Positions 35,801-47,941 are shown, counted from the stretch's first letter. The stretch: 64,000 bases of DNA from Larimichthys crocea (GCF_000972845.2 NC_040013.1:3958642-4022641), one strand, 5' to 3'. Notes: generated by a model from the letters alone, not told the origin. Made by a program: numbers and translations.

Positions 35801-36889
35801 AATATATAAAAATCTCTCCCTCAAGTGTGGTATTTAATTCTGTTTCCCTCTAGATGTGGTTAATTTTACAACTACGACGCCAAAGCATAGTTTGAGGAAA
35901 CTGATTTCTAATTTGAGAATAAGTGACCCTGAGAGCTCAAAGCGCTGCATCTTCAGAAAACACAAGAAGTCAGAACAATCAAAACATCTTTAATAACGCA
36001 CGTGCAAAGACAGGAAACATCTAGCCTTGCTCTGTCTGAAAGCCACAGAATCTTCCTACCAGAGGCTCTAAAGCTCACTCATTAGCACATTATATATTAT
36101 TTGATTAATGAGTACAAAAAGAGTACAACTGTTTTTGTTTTTTTTGGCTTGGAGGGAATGACATCCAGATCTCCACTGGTTGTCCAGCAACCTCATGGAG
36201 ACGGCAAGACTCCAGGACGACAATGCATCCATCCAAAGAGTCCTGCACATAATGCCCCGTAAAACCATGACCTTTCCACGCTGGCTTTGTGCAGATTAAA
36301 CAAACGAGATATAACATGTTAATTAGTGATCTTTTGAGGTGCGAGCAGGCGGGTTTTTTATGACTTTCAGACAGAGTCTGGGCTTCCCACTGTTTCCAGT
36401 CATCACGCTAACATAAACGGACTGCTGGCTGTACTTTCACTGTACTATGACTGGCATCAATCTTCTCATTTAACTTTTGGCAAGAAGGTTAATAAGCATA
36501 TATCTCACAGCATCGCAAATGATTTCTTTAGAGAAAAGGTCTCGAGACCATTTAAGGTGAGCTAGCAGTTAATAAAAAAAGCATAACCATCCGTTTAACA
36601 TTTCTGTTTTTTCAAACGTGACGTCTTTGTCTTACCAGAATATTGTCAGCGTGTGTGAATTCATCATAACTTCAACACACGCTCCTAAGAAACACATGCA
36701 CATGGGTTCATTCTCACCTTTTCGTGGCATAGATGGAGTAGGCCTGTAATGAAGAGCCTTGAAAATGGCAACATGCTAATTGTGGTAACTATCTGACTGG
36801 TGTAATAGTGCCTTACGAGTTATGTGGTGGGTAATAAAGTGACAGTGCGTTTAGCTCCAAATCATGCGGAAGACGCATGCTGAGCTGTC
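32831..36889. other. Non-coding DNA, no gene seen
   Basis: Many short overlapping frames but no recognisable coding sequence. Holds two long G runs (33740-33749 and about 33768-33774), an A run at 33042-33052, short GT/CA tracts at 34986-34999 and 35185-35201, and AT-rich DNA at 35580-35800. No transposon ends noticed. Confidence 0.3.
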
Positions 36890-36990
36890 TGATGCTGGCA
36901 GAAAGGACTGCTCAATTAGGGAGCAGATTTAAGATGAGAGCGTTGATTCCCCAGCCCAATTAATTAGCAGTAGAAGAGAGGAGAAGCAGC
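36890..36990. promoter_or_regulatory. Candidate regulatory block
   Basis: Short repeat-free island with CTCAATTAGGGAG and CCAATTAATTAGCAG cores. Inference from texture only. Confidence 0.22.
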
Positions 36991-37877
36991 CAGAGTGCAG
37001 AGGAGAGATTTAGCCAGGAAGTGCCCACCAGGGACACGCTCTCCTGCTCCTACCTCCTCACCCTTACTCTATTCCATGCTCTATTTCCCTCCTTCTCCTG
37101 CTCATTCTTTTATTCTTACACCGTGCTCCTCTGACTCCTGGTTCACCTTATGCTCTCCCTCTGTCATTAACAGCTTTCTGGTGGTCCAAGACACCGGTAT
37201 AATAGTCTGCTTTTGATAACACAGCCGTTGCACTTTCTCCAATTTGTGTGTATTACAAATTCATTGTGAAATGTTCTCATTAGGTAAATCTGAGCAAAGC
37301 AACGCTGCCTGCAAATAGAAAAGTTTCGGGTGAATCTATGGCAATAGAAACTTGCTTTAAAGCCTCCTCAGTGACCCAGCGGGTCCATTATTGCAAAAAC
37401 CATTGTTTAAGCTCGCAGGACTTTGAGTTTAGGAGTCAAGATCAAAAGATTCCCAAAGACATCAAATGGCAAACGTGTGTAAAAATAATGCAAAAGACAT
37501 CTGTTCTTATACAACCATAAAACGCTATCTAGGATTGCTTGAACGTGAAGCTCACGCCATTAAATATTTCACACAATATAGGAATGTGGGTGTGTTGTGG
37601 AAGTGTTGGCACAAGCAGATGCAGAATATGTGTAATACAGAATACCACGTGCATGGAAAATGGTGTTTGGGAACATAAATGTGAGCAAAGAGTGGCATAT
37701 TTTTTACACTAGCACATATGAAGCAACATAAGCATTCATTTGAAGTTAAGGTATCTTATATTCGCTCAAGTTTTAGCTCTGTTTTGGTCTCCTCCAGCAT
37801 TCAAGGTTAATATTTGGCTCTTTAGGCGCTAAATGCGTCCCAACTTTAACCAGCTAGTTGCTTACTGTGTTTGCCGT
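36991..37877. other. Non-coding DNA, no gene seen
   Basis: C/T-rich part at 37040-37140, otherwise mixed. No supported gene. Confidence 0.3.
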
Positions 37878-38505
37878 TTGGTAGTGATGGACAAATGAAA
37901 CCTAAAGAAGCTTTTGGGCTTTTTAAAAATCGTTTTATTTGTGCTGAAAAAACGATACAAAGCTTCGTGGCTCAGCGAGCACAGTGACATCTGGCGGCTT
38001 GTAAAACTTCGAGCAGCTATTCAAGACTGGAGACGAAGCACTACAACGCCTCGCTGGTTTTAATAGTTTTAGTCTCATATGTGTGCAATAAAAGTCAGAG
38101 AAGCCTACGTGTTATTATTAAACCTATAATACTCTGCATTAAATGTAGATATTATTGTGCAAAAGGCTATAGTAAAATAATAATGTACCTTTGTAGTTTA
38201 GGCTCAGTGTCCAACGTGGGTTCATGTGTTTTAACTCCATGGTCAATATTAATGTAACATTTCATATGAGTGTCAGTGTGATATGATTATAGGATGATAG
38301 TCATTAGATTAGCCTGTTACTTTTAGCATATCATTAGTTGGTATCAGGTGGAAACGTTCTTATGATATCGTCTTTCAACTGTGTTTGTGCATAGTTTAAC
38401 TGCAAAAATTCAAAGTGTCAAAGTGACAGAAAGTCTGTTTGAAGCAACAGTGACGAAGCTTTGAACATCAACAGTCATGTGGTATCATCCACCCATCACT
38501 ACCAA
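37878..38505. mobile_element. hAT-type non-autonomous transposon (MITE)
   Basis: The left end TTGGTAGTGATGGACAAATGA is mirrored at the right by TCATCCACCCATCACTACCAA, giving a 13-bp perfect inverted repeat (TTGGTAGTGATGG) with partial pairing further in. The usual hAT-type start would be TAGTGATGG at 37882 with the end at 38501. The interior holds CAAAGCTTCGTGGC and AGTGACATCTGGCGGC segments typical of teleost hAT relatives. It is about 620 bp, encodes no transposase, and shows no clear 8-bp target duplication. Confidence 0.75.
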
Positions 38506-40469
38506 TGAGAGCTGTGTGTGAGTGTACAACAGTGAAGTTGCGGGTTAGTTTCAGGGTGGGTGGAAATTGATAATTCTCTGTAGCTTCATCACCAAAAGTG
38601 ACTTGTTTTACATATTAAAATAATAAATATAACCTTTGTAATAGATCCTGTCCACTATGGTGTAAAAGGAGCAATAATACATACGTAACATCTGGTTACA
38701 CTTTCAAAATGAAGCTTGCTGAGGCCGTGTTTGATTTAGGCAACAAAACTACTTGAGTTAATGTAACTTCAGTAGGTTACGTAACTCATGAATGTAACTT
38801 AGAATGAGTCATTGTTTACTTTTGGTTTGGACTCAAACAGTGTTTTTCTCTGGGTCAAACTGTGTTTGTCTGATCTTTCCATTCACCCAAACCTCCTCCA
38901 TGCATGAACTTTCTTGGTTTTTATACAGCATTAGGTCAGTCCGTTGCTCCCATTGTTATTTCCCCACGCTGCTATTGCACATTCATACATGCGTGCACTT
39001 TTCAAGGAGGCAAAACTTGACACTGTCCTGTTATCCTCTAGTGGATCGGCTGGTCTATTACACTTTGGCTTGAGACTGGGCTGAAATAGCAGGTCTGGAA
39101 GTAATGCAGAGGAGATCCACTGGAGATGTTTTATTGTCCATCTTTAAATGGTTTAAATTACAGCCTCCAATCATCTCAATAAGAGCTCCCTCTCTACATG
39201 TACAATGTAGTGGTGCAGCACAATTAATGATTCTTCTACACTCATTCGTGTCCATGTTGTCAGGTGAGTTAATGCAGGTTTCATCAAAGCAGGCCATAGA
39301 TTTGTTATTATAATGCTTTTCAGATTAGTTTATGATGATGCCAGACCTTTCCCTTGGGCTGGTGGCTCAACAATACACTGCAAACCGATTATTTGTGGCT
39401 AAAAAAAAAATACCAATCTGCAAGCATACATATTTATTATGGGACGTAGCCGATACCTGCGATGGTTTGTCAATAAGCAAGGGCTGTGAATATATTGTGT
39501 CTGGATCCGTGACCCCGCCTGCCTGAATGTCAGATAACTTACACTATTACTGCCACAGCCCACCGGCCATCTATCAAAACACAGCAAAACGTCAATATCA
39601 GAGGCTCGTCCCAAAACTCTTAAAATTACCCTGGTTAGAGGGAGGAAAATAAAAACCAATCAATGTGTGGTCTGAAAGGAAGGGCCAGTCCTCACAGTGC
39701 TGTATGAATTTTTGATGCCTCTGCTGCTTAAGCTCCAGACTATCAATTACGAGATAAACAGGGTCTAGGTGATTGTTGTCATGGTGCACAGGGCTGCCAT
39801 CCAATTAGATCTCGCGCCGACTAATGTGTTAATATCTTACATAATTGGTGTTGGGGGCTATTTTTCTCTCCCTCTCTCAAATGCCATTCTGATCCTTATA
39901 GAGACTAATATTACACCATTAGTGCAATCTTATCTGGGCAAAGTAATATGGATGAAATATATAGAAAAAGTACTGTATAACTCAAAAACCCATTCCAGTG
40001 GCTTGACAGACTATCTCCTGCATGTTTCCTAATCATCGCCTTTTTTAGGTCCCACTTTCTTTCCTATTGTCAAGCCCAAAAAAATTAATCAATAAAAGAG
40101 CATAATGTTCCTGCTGCAGATCACTTGATTGTTTTCTGGAAATAAATTTTTATCAGTTATCAGTTTTTTTCCCCTTCTCTTTTTTTCACTTGGCTATGAA
40201 AAGGCTCAAAGATAAAACAACACCAGCTTTGTTGTCAGTTTTTAAGGGGAGAGAGACTGGGAGATAAAACCTACAGGGACTAATAAAAAAAAAAAGATAT
40301 TTGGGACAGAAATAAGCAACGAGAGAGGAGAAAGCAAAGAAACAACAGAGCAGAGAATATTTGTAAAGAGCAAGAGAAGAGTCAGAGAAGAAGAGGGATA
40401 AGGATGAAAAAAAAGAGAGAGGAGGAAGAGAGAAGGGAGCAAGGGATGAGACGGCTGCCTGGAAAGACG
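38506..40469. other. Non-coding DNA, no gene seen
   Basis: Mixed to AT-rich. The part at 39730-40030 is repeat-poor with several AATTA cores; 40240-40450 is purine-rich. No supported gene. Confidence 0.3.
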
Positions 40470-40740
40470 ATTAGTATTCATGCGGCGTGGCGCTCCAGAG
40501 AGGATTAATGGACTCTGATGCCTAATATCCTGGAGAACAATTAATTTGCCCACAGTTTTGTCATGGTTGAAAGTCAAATGCTGGAACAGATCGATGCGCA
40601 CAGCCGCCAGTGAAATCGCGGCAGCCCCTTCTGCCGGGCGCAGAATTTTAATTTCATCATCATCATTTTCCCCGGCTGCCACCCTCGACGAAGCTGTCCC
40701 TGACATGGCTGAGAGGGCCGCCACATCCCAAAAGGCATGG
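40470..40740. promoter_or_regulatory. Candidate conserved regulatory block
   Basis: A repeat-free, even-composition block with ATTAGTATTCATGCGGCG, GAGGATTAATGGACTC and GAACAATTAATTTGCCC segments followed by a CpG-containing stretch. It lies between a purine-rich tract and a CA microsatellite. A minus-strand frame crosses all three (40242-40895), but its outer parts are repeat translations. Enhancer-like; conservation is not tested. Confidence 0.4.
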
Positions 40741-40742
40741 CG

Positions 40743-40764
40743 CACACACACACACACACACACA
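40743..40764. repeat. (CA)n microsatellite
   Basis: Eleven uninterrupted CA units; imperfect CA-rich sequence continues to about 40815. Confidence 0.9.
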
Positions 40765-40815
40765 AAAAAGCACAGTGAATACACAAACATGCAGCACACA
40801 CTCACATATACACAG

Positions 40816-42099
40816 TGTATAAGAACTCTCATGTATGCATGCACACTTCTTTGATGCAAACACAGGCGGAGACAGACACAAATCAGCGCTCGCACACATA
40901 TGAATCTTATTCTATACGATCAGTGATGCGGGATAAGAAATACAGACATTTTGAATCTTTCCTCTGTCCTAACTGCATGGCTAACCATACACACACCTTA
41001 TATCGTCACCCTCATCGCCCGCAATACTGGTTGACAGCTGAGAGTCTCACCATAGAGAGGCTCACGCCACCACTGAGTTATTTTTTCCATGGTTAGATAT
41101 TGTAATTGCCAAACATCTGAGGACAGAAAAATGTCAAAATTTGGAGAGAAGAAATGTGCATACGGGCAAAAATATTTCAATTGGTTTTGAAGCATGAACA
41201 TGATGTCATCAGTATAGCTGCAGCCACAAACTAACACGACACCATTCAAAGATACAAAAAAAAAAAAAGATGAAACTAAAACAAATTTAAAAAATCCTGG
41301 ACAATCACGTCACTAAACGCTGACGATTCGTCTGAAAAAGCTGGATGAGCTTCGCCAGGAGCTGGCTCTATGCTAATAACATCAATAACACAATCACATG
41401 TCGACATCACCATCGGCAACACAGCGTCGATCGCCACGCATCGCAGCACCATCGTCAGAGGCGGTAAATATTTCATCAGGGATGCAGATGTGTCAATTAA
41501 AGATACGTAGAGACACAGCGAGATCCTTCGTCTGACTCCTCGCTTTGTTTGTCTTTTAGCTTCTCTGCCTAGCTCAAGGATATTCTCAATAGCACATTAA
41601 TGCAACACAAATGAGAGGGACACAGGAGACATCCAGGAAGCCAAGTGGGAAAAAATAAAGATGTGCTCTTGGAAAATGTGCGTCACTTCATATGGGCTAG
41701 CATGGGAGCTTTGTCCTAACTTTATGTGGCTAGTGTTTCCAAGTATCAGGCTGGTATCTATGAAAAATAAATGAATGAATGGCACCTTGCATGACAATAC
41801 AACATATCATTTTATATTATATGTAAAAAAAAACTTAAAAGTTAAAACATAGTTAAGCCAGAATCTGCAGAGAAACGTTGTTTTCAGCCTATTACAGGAA
41901 CATGTTTCAGTTCTTTCTCTATAACTCATGAGGTTCACTTTCACTGATCGCCTGCTCTCCTCATGACTAGCCACTCAGTCGAGTATTATCTTACAGTCCT
42001 TGCCTTCAGTTCCATGGCTTTTTGTCATAGTTACCCTCTGCGGGGGAGAAAAAACGTAGACATCATTCTATGAATTATTAAAGGCGCTGGCGCTAATTT
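40816..42099. other. Non-coding DNA, no gene seen
   Basis: No recognisable coding sequence or transposon; an A run lies at 41257-41269. Confidence 0.3.
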
Positions 42100-42330
42100 A
42101 TTTAATGAATTAAGAAGAGTCCGGTGGGGGGTATTTCAATAATGGAGCACTGTTAGTAGTGTTTTAATAAGGATGGCACACACTGATTGGGTAATTACAT
42201 CTCAGCTCTCCCCATGCTGCTTCACTCTGGGGCCACAAGAGGAGGAAGCAATGTGACAGTGGAGAAGTTGTCTGGCTTCTATATTTATCATAAAACACAC
42301 ATCATGACATGGAGTCCCACTCACTGGCCT
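42100..42330. promoter_or_regulatory. Candidate regulatory block
   Basis: Repeat-free with TTATTTAATGAATTAAG, TTTTAATAAGG and GGGTAATTACATC cores. Inference from texture only. Confidence 0.22.
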
Positions 42331-43353
42331 CCCGTTAGAGATCGAATTGGGTTGTGCCTCACAGCAGTCATATGAAAGGGTTATTGGATAAATGGGTGCA
42401 GTTGCGCAATCAATCAACAAGAAAATGTTTGTGTGCATGAACCTGCATGCATGTGGACATTGTGTACACTTGCCTTCATTTTAAGATAGATGGATGGGTT
42501 CGGCTGAAAAGGGTTCTGTCTTTACAGGAAAGCAGAAATAAAAGTTACACATCAAACAAACTAAAATGACAAAATGACAGCTCGAACAACTAAACTTTTA
42601 AATTAAAAATAAATAAGCCTGAAGTAAGTTATGTTAAAACAGACTAATTTAATTTTACGCTTCCAAGTCTGAAATAATCATTGTCATTACTTTCATCTCA
42701 TATCCAGCCATAATAAATCAGCACAAAAGACTTCATATAAAACACGGAAACCGGTGACACTAAAAGGTAATGCCAGATAACAAATCTTTATGGTTACTAT
42801 GCAACAGCACACGATAAAGACACTCATATTGTGTTATGCTTATAAGAACTCATAATACGTATCGATGCATTGTAACCGCACTCATAAAACATTAGAGATG
42901 TATAATACAATGAATTTAAACACCAGATTTCATTTTTTATCAGAATTACATAACAGTGATTCATGCAGTATCATAGTTTACTACAGCAGCTGTTAAGTGA
43001 AATATGACTATCTGAATAAAACCTTTTATAACAGTTGAAATTATATATTTTTGTAGTAAAAAGAACAATAGTGTAAGCTATTTGTCATCACTAACGCATT
43101 AATGTAACGACATACTGTAGCTATTATGGTTCATTTTCTATGTTTAGCTCTATCTTTATGTAAAATCTCTTATTAAATATGCAGACTGAGGAATTTCCTT
43201 TGTTAAAACAGTGAGTAGACATTTTGCTGAACACCACAGGTCAGATTAAATGTGATGTTTAACACTGTTGCATATAAAGACCTGTAAAGCATCACTATGT
43301 GTGACAAATGTAGATCTTTATAAGGCTTTTTTCAGCACAGCATGATCTGTGGA
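42331..43353. other. AT-rich non-coding DNA, possibly partly transposon-derived
   Basis: The part at about 42750-42960 (GGTGACACTAAAAGG start, then repeated ACTCATAA motifs) resembles a teleost MITE from memory. No matching second end was found, so it is not called as an element. No gene seen. Confidence 0.25.
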
Positions 43354-43688
43354 CAGTGATGGAACAAGTACTTATATACTTATATTTTACTCAAGTAGAA
43401 GTACTAAAGTAGTAGCATCAACACAGACTTAAAATACAAAAAAAAGCTTATTATGCAGTGTCCAATCTATAATCTGTATGACATTTCAAGTATCATCTTT
43501 ATCTATAACAATAGATTAGGTTGATCATATTTTGAATTAATAATTTGAATCAGCAAAGTAACTAGTAACTAAAGATACCAATACAATGCAGTAAAAATAT
43601 TTCCCTCTGAATTGTAGTACAGTGGAAGTATAAAGTAGTAGTTTAAAAGTATACTTGAGTAAATGTACTCAGTTACTTTCCAACACCG
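43354..43688 (-). mobile_element. hAT-type non-autonomous transposon (MITE)
   Basis: The left end CAGTGATGGAACAAGTAC and the right end GTAAATGTACTCAGTTACTTTCCAACACCG form inverted ends (CAGTGATGG versus CGGTGTTGG). The internal segment AAAGTAACTAGTAACTAAAG and the right-hand TTTCCCTCTGAATTGTAG match the common teleost family also present at 12057-12501, in opposite orientation. Flanking TCTGTGGA (43346-43353) and TCTGTAGT (43689-43696) agree at 6 of 8 bases, consistent with a decayed 8-bp hAT target duplication. No transposase. Confidence 0.8.
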
Positions 43689-43696
43689 TCTGTAGT

Positions 43697-44283
43697 TCAG
43701 GTGTGTGATTAATAATAATTGTATCAGGTAGTGCAGCAGCACCTTTCAAACAATGAAATAATTGTATGTATACATAGAAAAGGCTGTGAAACATACCAGA
43801 TTCTCACCTGCTACTCTGTCTGTCCGTTCTCACGAGGGTTTGGTGTCATCAGCAAGCTGAAACACAAACAGGTGAGATGGTGAGAGAGGAAGAACAAGAG
43901 CACAACAAATCTACACGTTTTAAAACTAACACACGTTTTTTTTCCTGCAATACAGCATCAAGCGCTCGTTTTAAATAGCAGGAATGAAAATAAAGTATTA
44001 AAATACACGAGCCACAGGATTACAGTAAAGGTGTCTAACCTTGTATAGGATAAGAGAACTGATCAATCCTGTTAGTGCTTGATTCTGAACACTTCTGCCA
44101 CTTAAACCAAAAAAAATGAGAAGGGCCATAAAGGAAAGTAGATTGAGGGAGGGAGGAAAATAATCATTCCTCAGCAAAAATGTCAGGCTTGGTTATGAAT
44201 TTTTTAGAAAGCAATAAAGCCCACAAGCCTCGTCTGGCTCTTGTCTCACCGTTCAACACATCCAATAGCTTGCAGTGAGACAT
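43697..44283. other. Non-coding DNA, nothing notable
   Basis: Mixed AT-rich DNA with short T and A runs. No gene or transposon end seen. Confidence 0.3.
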
Positions 44284-44354
44284 AGAGAGAGAGAGAGAGA
44301 AAGAAAGACAGAGATCAGGAGAGAGAGAGAGAGACAGAGAGAGAGAAAGAGAGA
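44284..44354. repeat. (GA)n purine repeat
   Basis: Seventy bases of GA units with AAAGAAAGA and ATCA interruptions. Confidence 0.88.
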
Positions 44355-44379
44355 CTGTCTATAATAGGGGGCTTCATTG

Positions 44380-44580
44380 GGCCAGGCTGGGCCTGTAATG
44401 GGACTGGATCCCGATCAATAGAGACGCTCCTCAGGCCATTCGTAGGCGTAATGACTTTAGGTTTCTCAATAATTAAGATATTGTCACTGTGCTGACTGCA
44501 GGGTCAGCCAATCATTAACCCCATGTTAAATATGCCTTTGTTTTAATTGCTTTGCCTTAACTCCTCCAGATACGCAGGGA
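44380..44580. promoter_or_regulatory. Candidate conserved regulatory block
   Basis: Repeat-free sequence with GATCAATAG, CTCAATAATTAAG, CCAATCATTAACC and GTTTTAATTGC segments in an otherwise mixed background. It directly follows the GA repeat. One of the better enhancer-like textures; conservation is not tested. Confidence 0.36.
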
Positions 44581-45425
44581 TGAAAATTAAAGGGACAGCA
44601 ACCCTTTTTTTCTGTGTGCATGTGAGAGTCAGAGTGGGAGAGACTGGCAGAGATGGGAGCCCTGAGGCGTGCTTGTGTACTGTTTTTGTGCCTGTTTTTA
44701 GCGTGTTACCGACCTATTAATTGTCCCTATTTTAAGTTTTTGGAATATATATATATATTTTTTTACAAAGGCGTCAACTGTGGTGTGGCATCACTTCCTG
44801 TTCTCGTCAAATATAAAGGTATACTTCTGAACGTGTGACATGAGAGGGGCGAACCTATTTTCTATGCTTTTGAACACTCAGTGTACTGAGCAGATTCTCA
44901 CGGAGGCCGTGTCATCTGATTTTCATTTGGGTGTCTCAAAGGCAAATGTAAGCTCTACACATTGTGTTTCAAAATTCTGGGCACCGAGGCTGAATGTGGA
45001 GCCAATGGTGGTTAAAAAAAAAAAAAAAAAAAAAAGAGGTGCTGCTCATCTCTTCTGTCACACAGGCACAGCCCACTCAGACGGTAATATTCCTACCTCA
45101 CTTCCCCCATCCCAGCAATCAGTCCCAGCCATTCCCGCCCCAGCTGGGTGATGAGAAACAATGAATTTATATCCAACGTGCTGCCATTCTTCTCTCTCTT
45201 CTACACAGAGTCCTGTGCTTCCCTCTCTCCCCTCTGCCGCCTTGCCATTGGCGGTTGGTAAATGGACTAAAGCGCCACTCAATAGGCCGATGCACTCCGT
45301 CAAGGCGAGGGGGCTTGACCTTTCCTGGCGTGGGGAAACGCAATTCATATCGGCCCCAGACCAGCTGCCCGCTAAACGAACATCTCATCCAATTTCCAGA
45401 CGCTTGCAACACAAAAAACAGGAGT
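44581..45425. other. Non-coding DNA with a poly(A) run
   Basis: Includes a 22-base A run at 45014-45035. Frames at 44840-45151 + and 45161-45514 + have no recognisable domain; the first reads through the A run. No gene is called. Confidence 0.35.
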
Positions 45426-45505
45426 GGGGGGGGGGGGGTGGGTGTGTGTGTTGGGTGGTGGGTAGGTGGGGAGGGTGTGGAGGGAAGAGGGGCTTGTGGG
45501 CAGGG
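45426..45505 (+). other. G-rich tract with G-quadruplex potential
   Basis: Starts with a run of 13 Gs and continues with many GGG/GGGG runs separated by one to seven bases, nearly to 45505. This satisfies the usual four-run G-quadruplex pattern several times over on the plus strand. Folding is not shown. Confidence 0.7.
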
Positions 45506-45603
45506 AAGTCCTGATGGATTTTAGATTGGTTTCTCAATTTCTCTTCACTCAGGAGAGGCGGGGGGAGATGAGACAAAGAGGAAAAACAAACACCAAATAC
45601 GTG

Positions 45604-45604
<1 letters not shown>

Positions 45605-45652
<48 letters not shown>
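45605..45652. repeat. Long (AC)n microsatellite
   Basis: About 24 uninterrupted AC units. Confidence 0.95.
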
Positions 45653-46247
45653 CCTGCAAAAGGTTGCTCAAACTGACCTCTTGATTTACTGATTATTTAT
45701 ACACTTGTCCATGTGTTTATTATACCCAGTTGCTAAATGATTTTATGGGATTTCACTTGATAAATCTGACTGCACCCTTTTTTTTTTGACTGAATCTAAA
45801 TCATCAACACTAGACAGACTATTAATGACGGACCACCAAGAGAGACGGTTACTGTGGAGACCGCATTCCCCCAGGACTTACTCATGACAAACACACAAAC
45901 AAGAACACAAACACACAAAATGCACACGCAGGAACCCACAACGCACAGATTGAACGCACGCACACACACACAGTTGGGCACTCTCAAGCCCCACAAACTC
46001 GCTCTCTTGCTGTAACGGAAGGTGTTTTAGTGTGTGCAGGGGGTTCATTCAACACTTGGTTGCATTTAGAGCACGATCATTTATTAAATAAAAGAAGTTG
46101 GTGCACGCTGCAAAAAGGCAGAGTAAATTAAATGTAGGATTTGTCATCATATACACACGCGATGTAAGACAAGTCCATTCGGATGCAAGGCAAGCAAACT
46201 GTCGGGGAGAGAAATGAGGATCTGCCCCGAACACGGGTATATTTTTG

Positions 46248-46249
<2 letters not shown>
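45653..46249. other. Non-coding DNA, no gene seen
   Basis: Scattered ACAC-rich sequence at 45885-45975. No supported gene. Confidence 0.3.

Positions 46250-46278
<29 letters not shown>
46250..46278. repeat. (GT)n microsatellite
   Basis: About 14 uninterrupted GT units. Confidence 0.9.
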
Positions 46279-46280
<2 letters not shown>

Positions 46281-46379
46281 AATATGTGTGGAAGAGCAAA
46301 AGAGCAATACAGATACGAGACACAGAAATTAAAAGAAAAGTGGCCTGTGCATCAAAGCGACACCGTGGCCCTAACACCA

Positions 46380-46670
46380 CATCACGTCCCTTCTCTGTCT
46401 TGAAGATGGCTGCATTAATTGGACCGCTGTCTATTACCACACGCTGCATATATAATATATTTTAAACATATATGTGCCTGTCTTCATGTTCCTTCCCTTT
46501 TCCCCCTTTTTTCTGCTGCTGTTTGAATAAATATTTGACGCGTCATATATTATTTATCAGACACCAGCTTCATTTATCGAGCGGAAATAATATGGTATAT
46601 ATTTCAATTTTGTTATGGCTGATCTACATTTTACCACTCGCTGCAGGGGATGTCACAGACCTCGCTGGCT
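46380..46670. promoter_or_regulatory. Candidate regulatory block with YY1-like site
   Basis: Repeat-poor AT-rich sequence starting with AAGATGGCTGC (46403-46413, close to the YY1 consensus) immediately followed by ATTAATTGG, and ending near a TTATTTATCAG/TTTATCGAGCGG stretch. Binding is inferred from motif resemblance only. Confidence 0.28.
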
Positions 46671-47580
46671 GGAGTTTGGAGAGGGCTCTTACAAAGACGC
46701 CCATACTGTGGCATGCAGACAAATGCACTTGCGCATAAACAGAGACACGTAAACAAGCACACAAACACACACACACACAGGCACAGGGAGGTAAACAATT
46801 CCCACTTTTGAGAGCTAGATTTATGCCTTGGGCAACAAACCAATCATAGCTCTGCTGTATGAGCATGTTTTTTAGATAAACAACTGGTATTGGTAATTTG
46901 GCACAGCTCCCTTGGACACGGCAATGTGTAAGCAGTGTGTCCTTAAACTGTGAGTATACCAAATGAGCCACACAGCAGCACCAAGTCAGATACAGGGACA
47001 CAGTGCCTGAGGTCTCTTGGGTGCGCTGCTTTTCCCTGTAGCCCTGTGTCTGTCTGGCGATGTCTGCATGGCAGTGTTAGGCCTGGCCCAATTAAACCTA
47101 TTTAGAGAGCCTTCAGCCTTGGGCTCACTAGGGACTCAACATGTCATCCTACCTTCCACAGACATGTGACTTCCTGCCTGTAACAAAGACGGCTCATGTG
47201 GTATGATGTAACCATTCAACATTTTAGTGAAATATGCACTTTTCCACACTCTGATTTAATGTTTGTTATTCTTATTACTAAAGTATCAGTGATACCTGTT
47301 TTGGGGCGACTGTCCTCGTAGCTCCCTTCATTCTTGGTGGTAGTGATGGGAGGGATGTGGGATGTGGGTTGGCTACATGGATGGAGATCAGATTTCCTAC
47401 ACCCCACAAAAGCAAACACAGCTAGTCGGCAGTGTGTGCCGTTCATCCCCGGAGTCCAACTGCTGCTCTGAAACCAATTTAGCAGCCCATGCTGGATGGA
47501 GTAAACCTCTGCCCCCTCCCTCCCTTTCCTTTCCTCTCCCTTCTGTCTCTACTCAGTTCTTCTCTCCCTAAGCGTTACTC
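46671..47580. other. Non-coding DNA, no gene seen
   Basis: Short CA-rich patch at 46760-46782. A minus-strand frame (46624-47001) has no recognisable domain. Nothing else stands out. Confidence 0.3.
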
Positions 47581-47690
47581 TTTGGAAGACACAGCGAGAC
47601 AGAGGGAGGGGAAGGGAGGAAAGGGGGGGAGGGAGTTTGGGCATGAGAAAGGGGGAAAAAGAGGGGAAAGGGTTCTCTTCTTTCTGAAAT
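47581..47690. repeat. Purine-rich tract
   Basis: The plus strand is almost all A and G, with GGGAGG and GGGGAAA units. Confidence 0.65.
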
Positions 47691-47902
47691 CATGCTCTGG
47701 ATCAGTCTGGAGAGGCCTAGTGTGTTTGGATTGGCATGGCGGCTGGCAGACGACAGGGGGAGGTGGAGCTGGAAGAGAGTTATAAATAAACATTTCAACA
47801 GGGCTGGGGAGAGGTGTCGGCAGGCCTCAGGCCACGGACCTTCCCTGGGCTCATTGGCGCCCCTCCAGGTCACATTACATGAGTAAACTGCCGCACAGCA
47901 AC

Positions 47903-47904
<2 letters not shown>

Positions 47905-47940
<36 letters not shown>
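47905..47940. repeat. (GT)n microsatellite
   Basis: About 18 uninterrupted GT units. Confidence 0.92.

Positions 47941-47941
<1 letters not shown>

Noticed and set aside
40242..40895. 217-residue minus-strand open frame
   Set aside because: The N-terminal half is translation of CA-repeat DNA (Cys/Val runs) and the C-terminal part is translation of a purine tract; only the middle is complex sequence. No domain is recognised.
42750..42960. Possible additional MITE starting GGTGACACTAAAAGG
   Set aside because: Resemblance is from memory only and no inverted second end was found.
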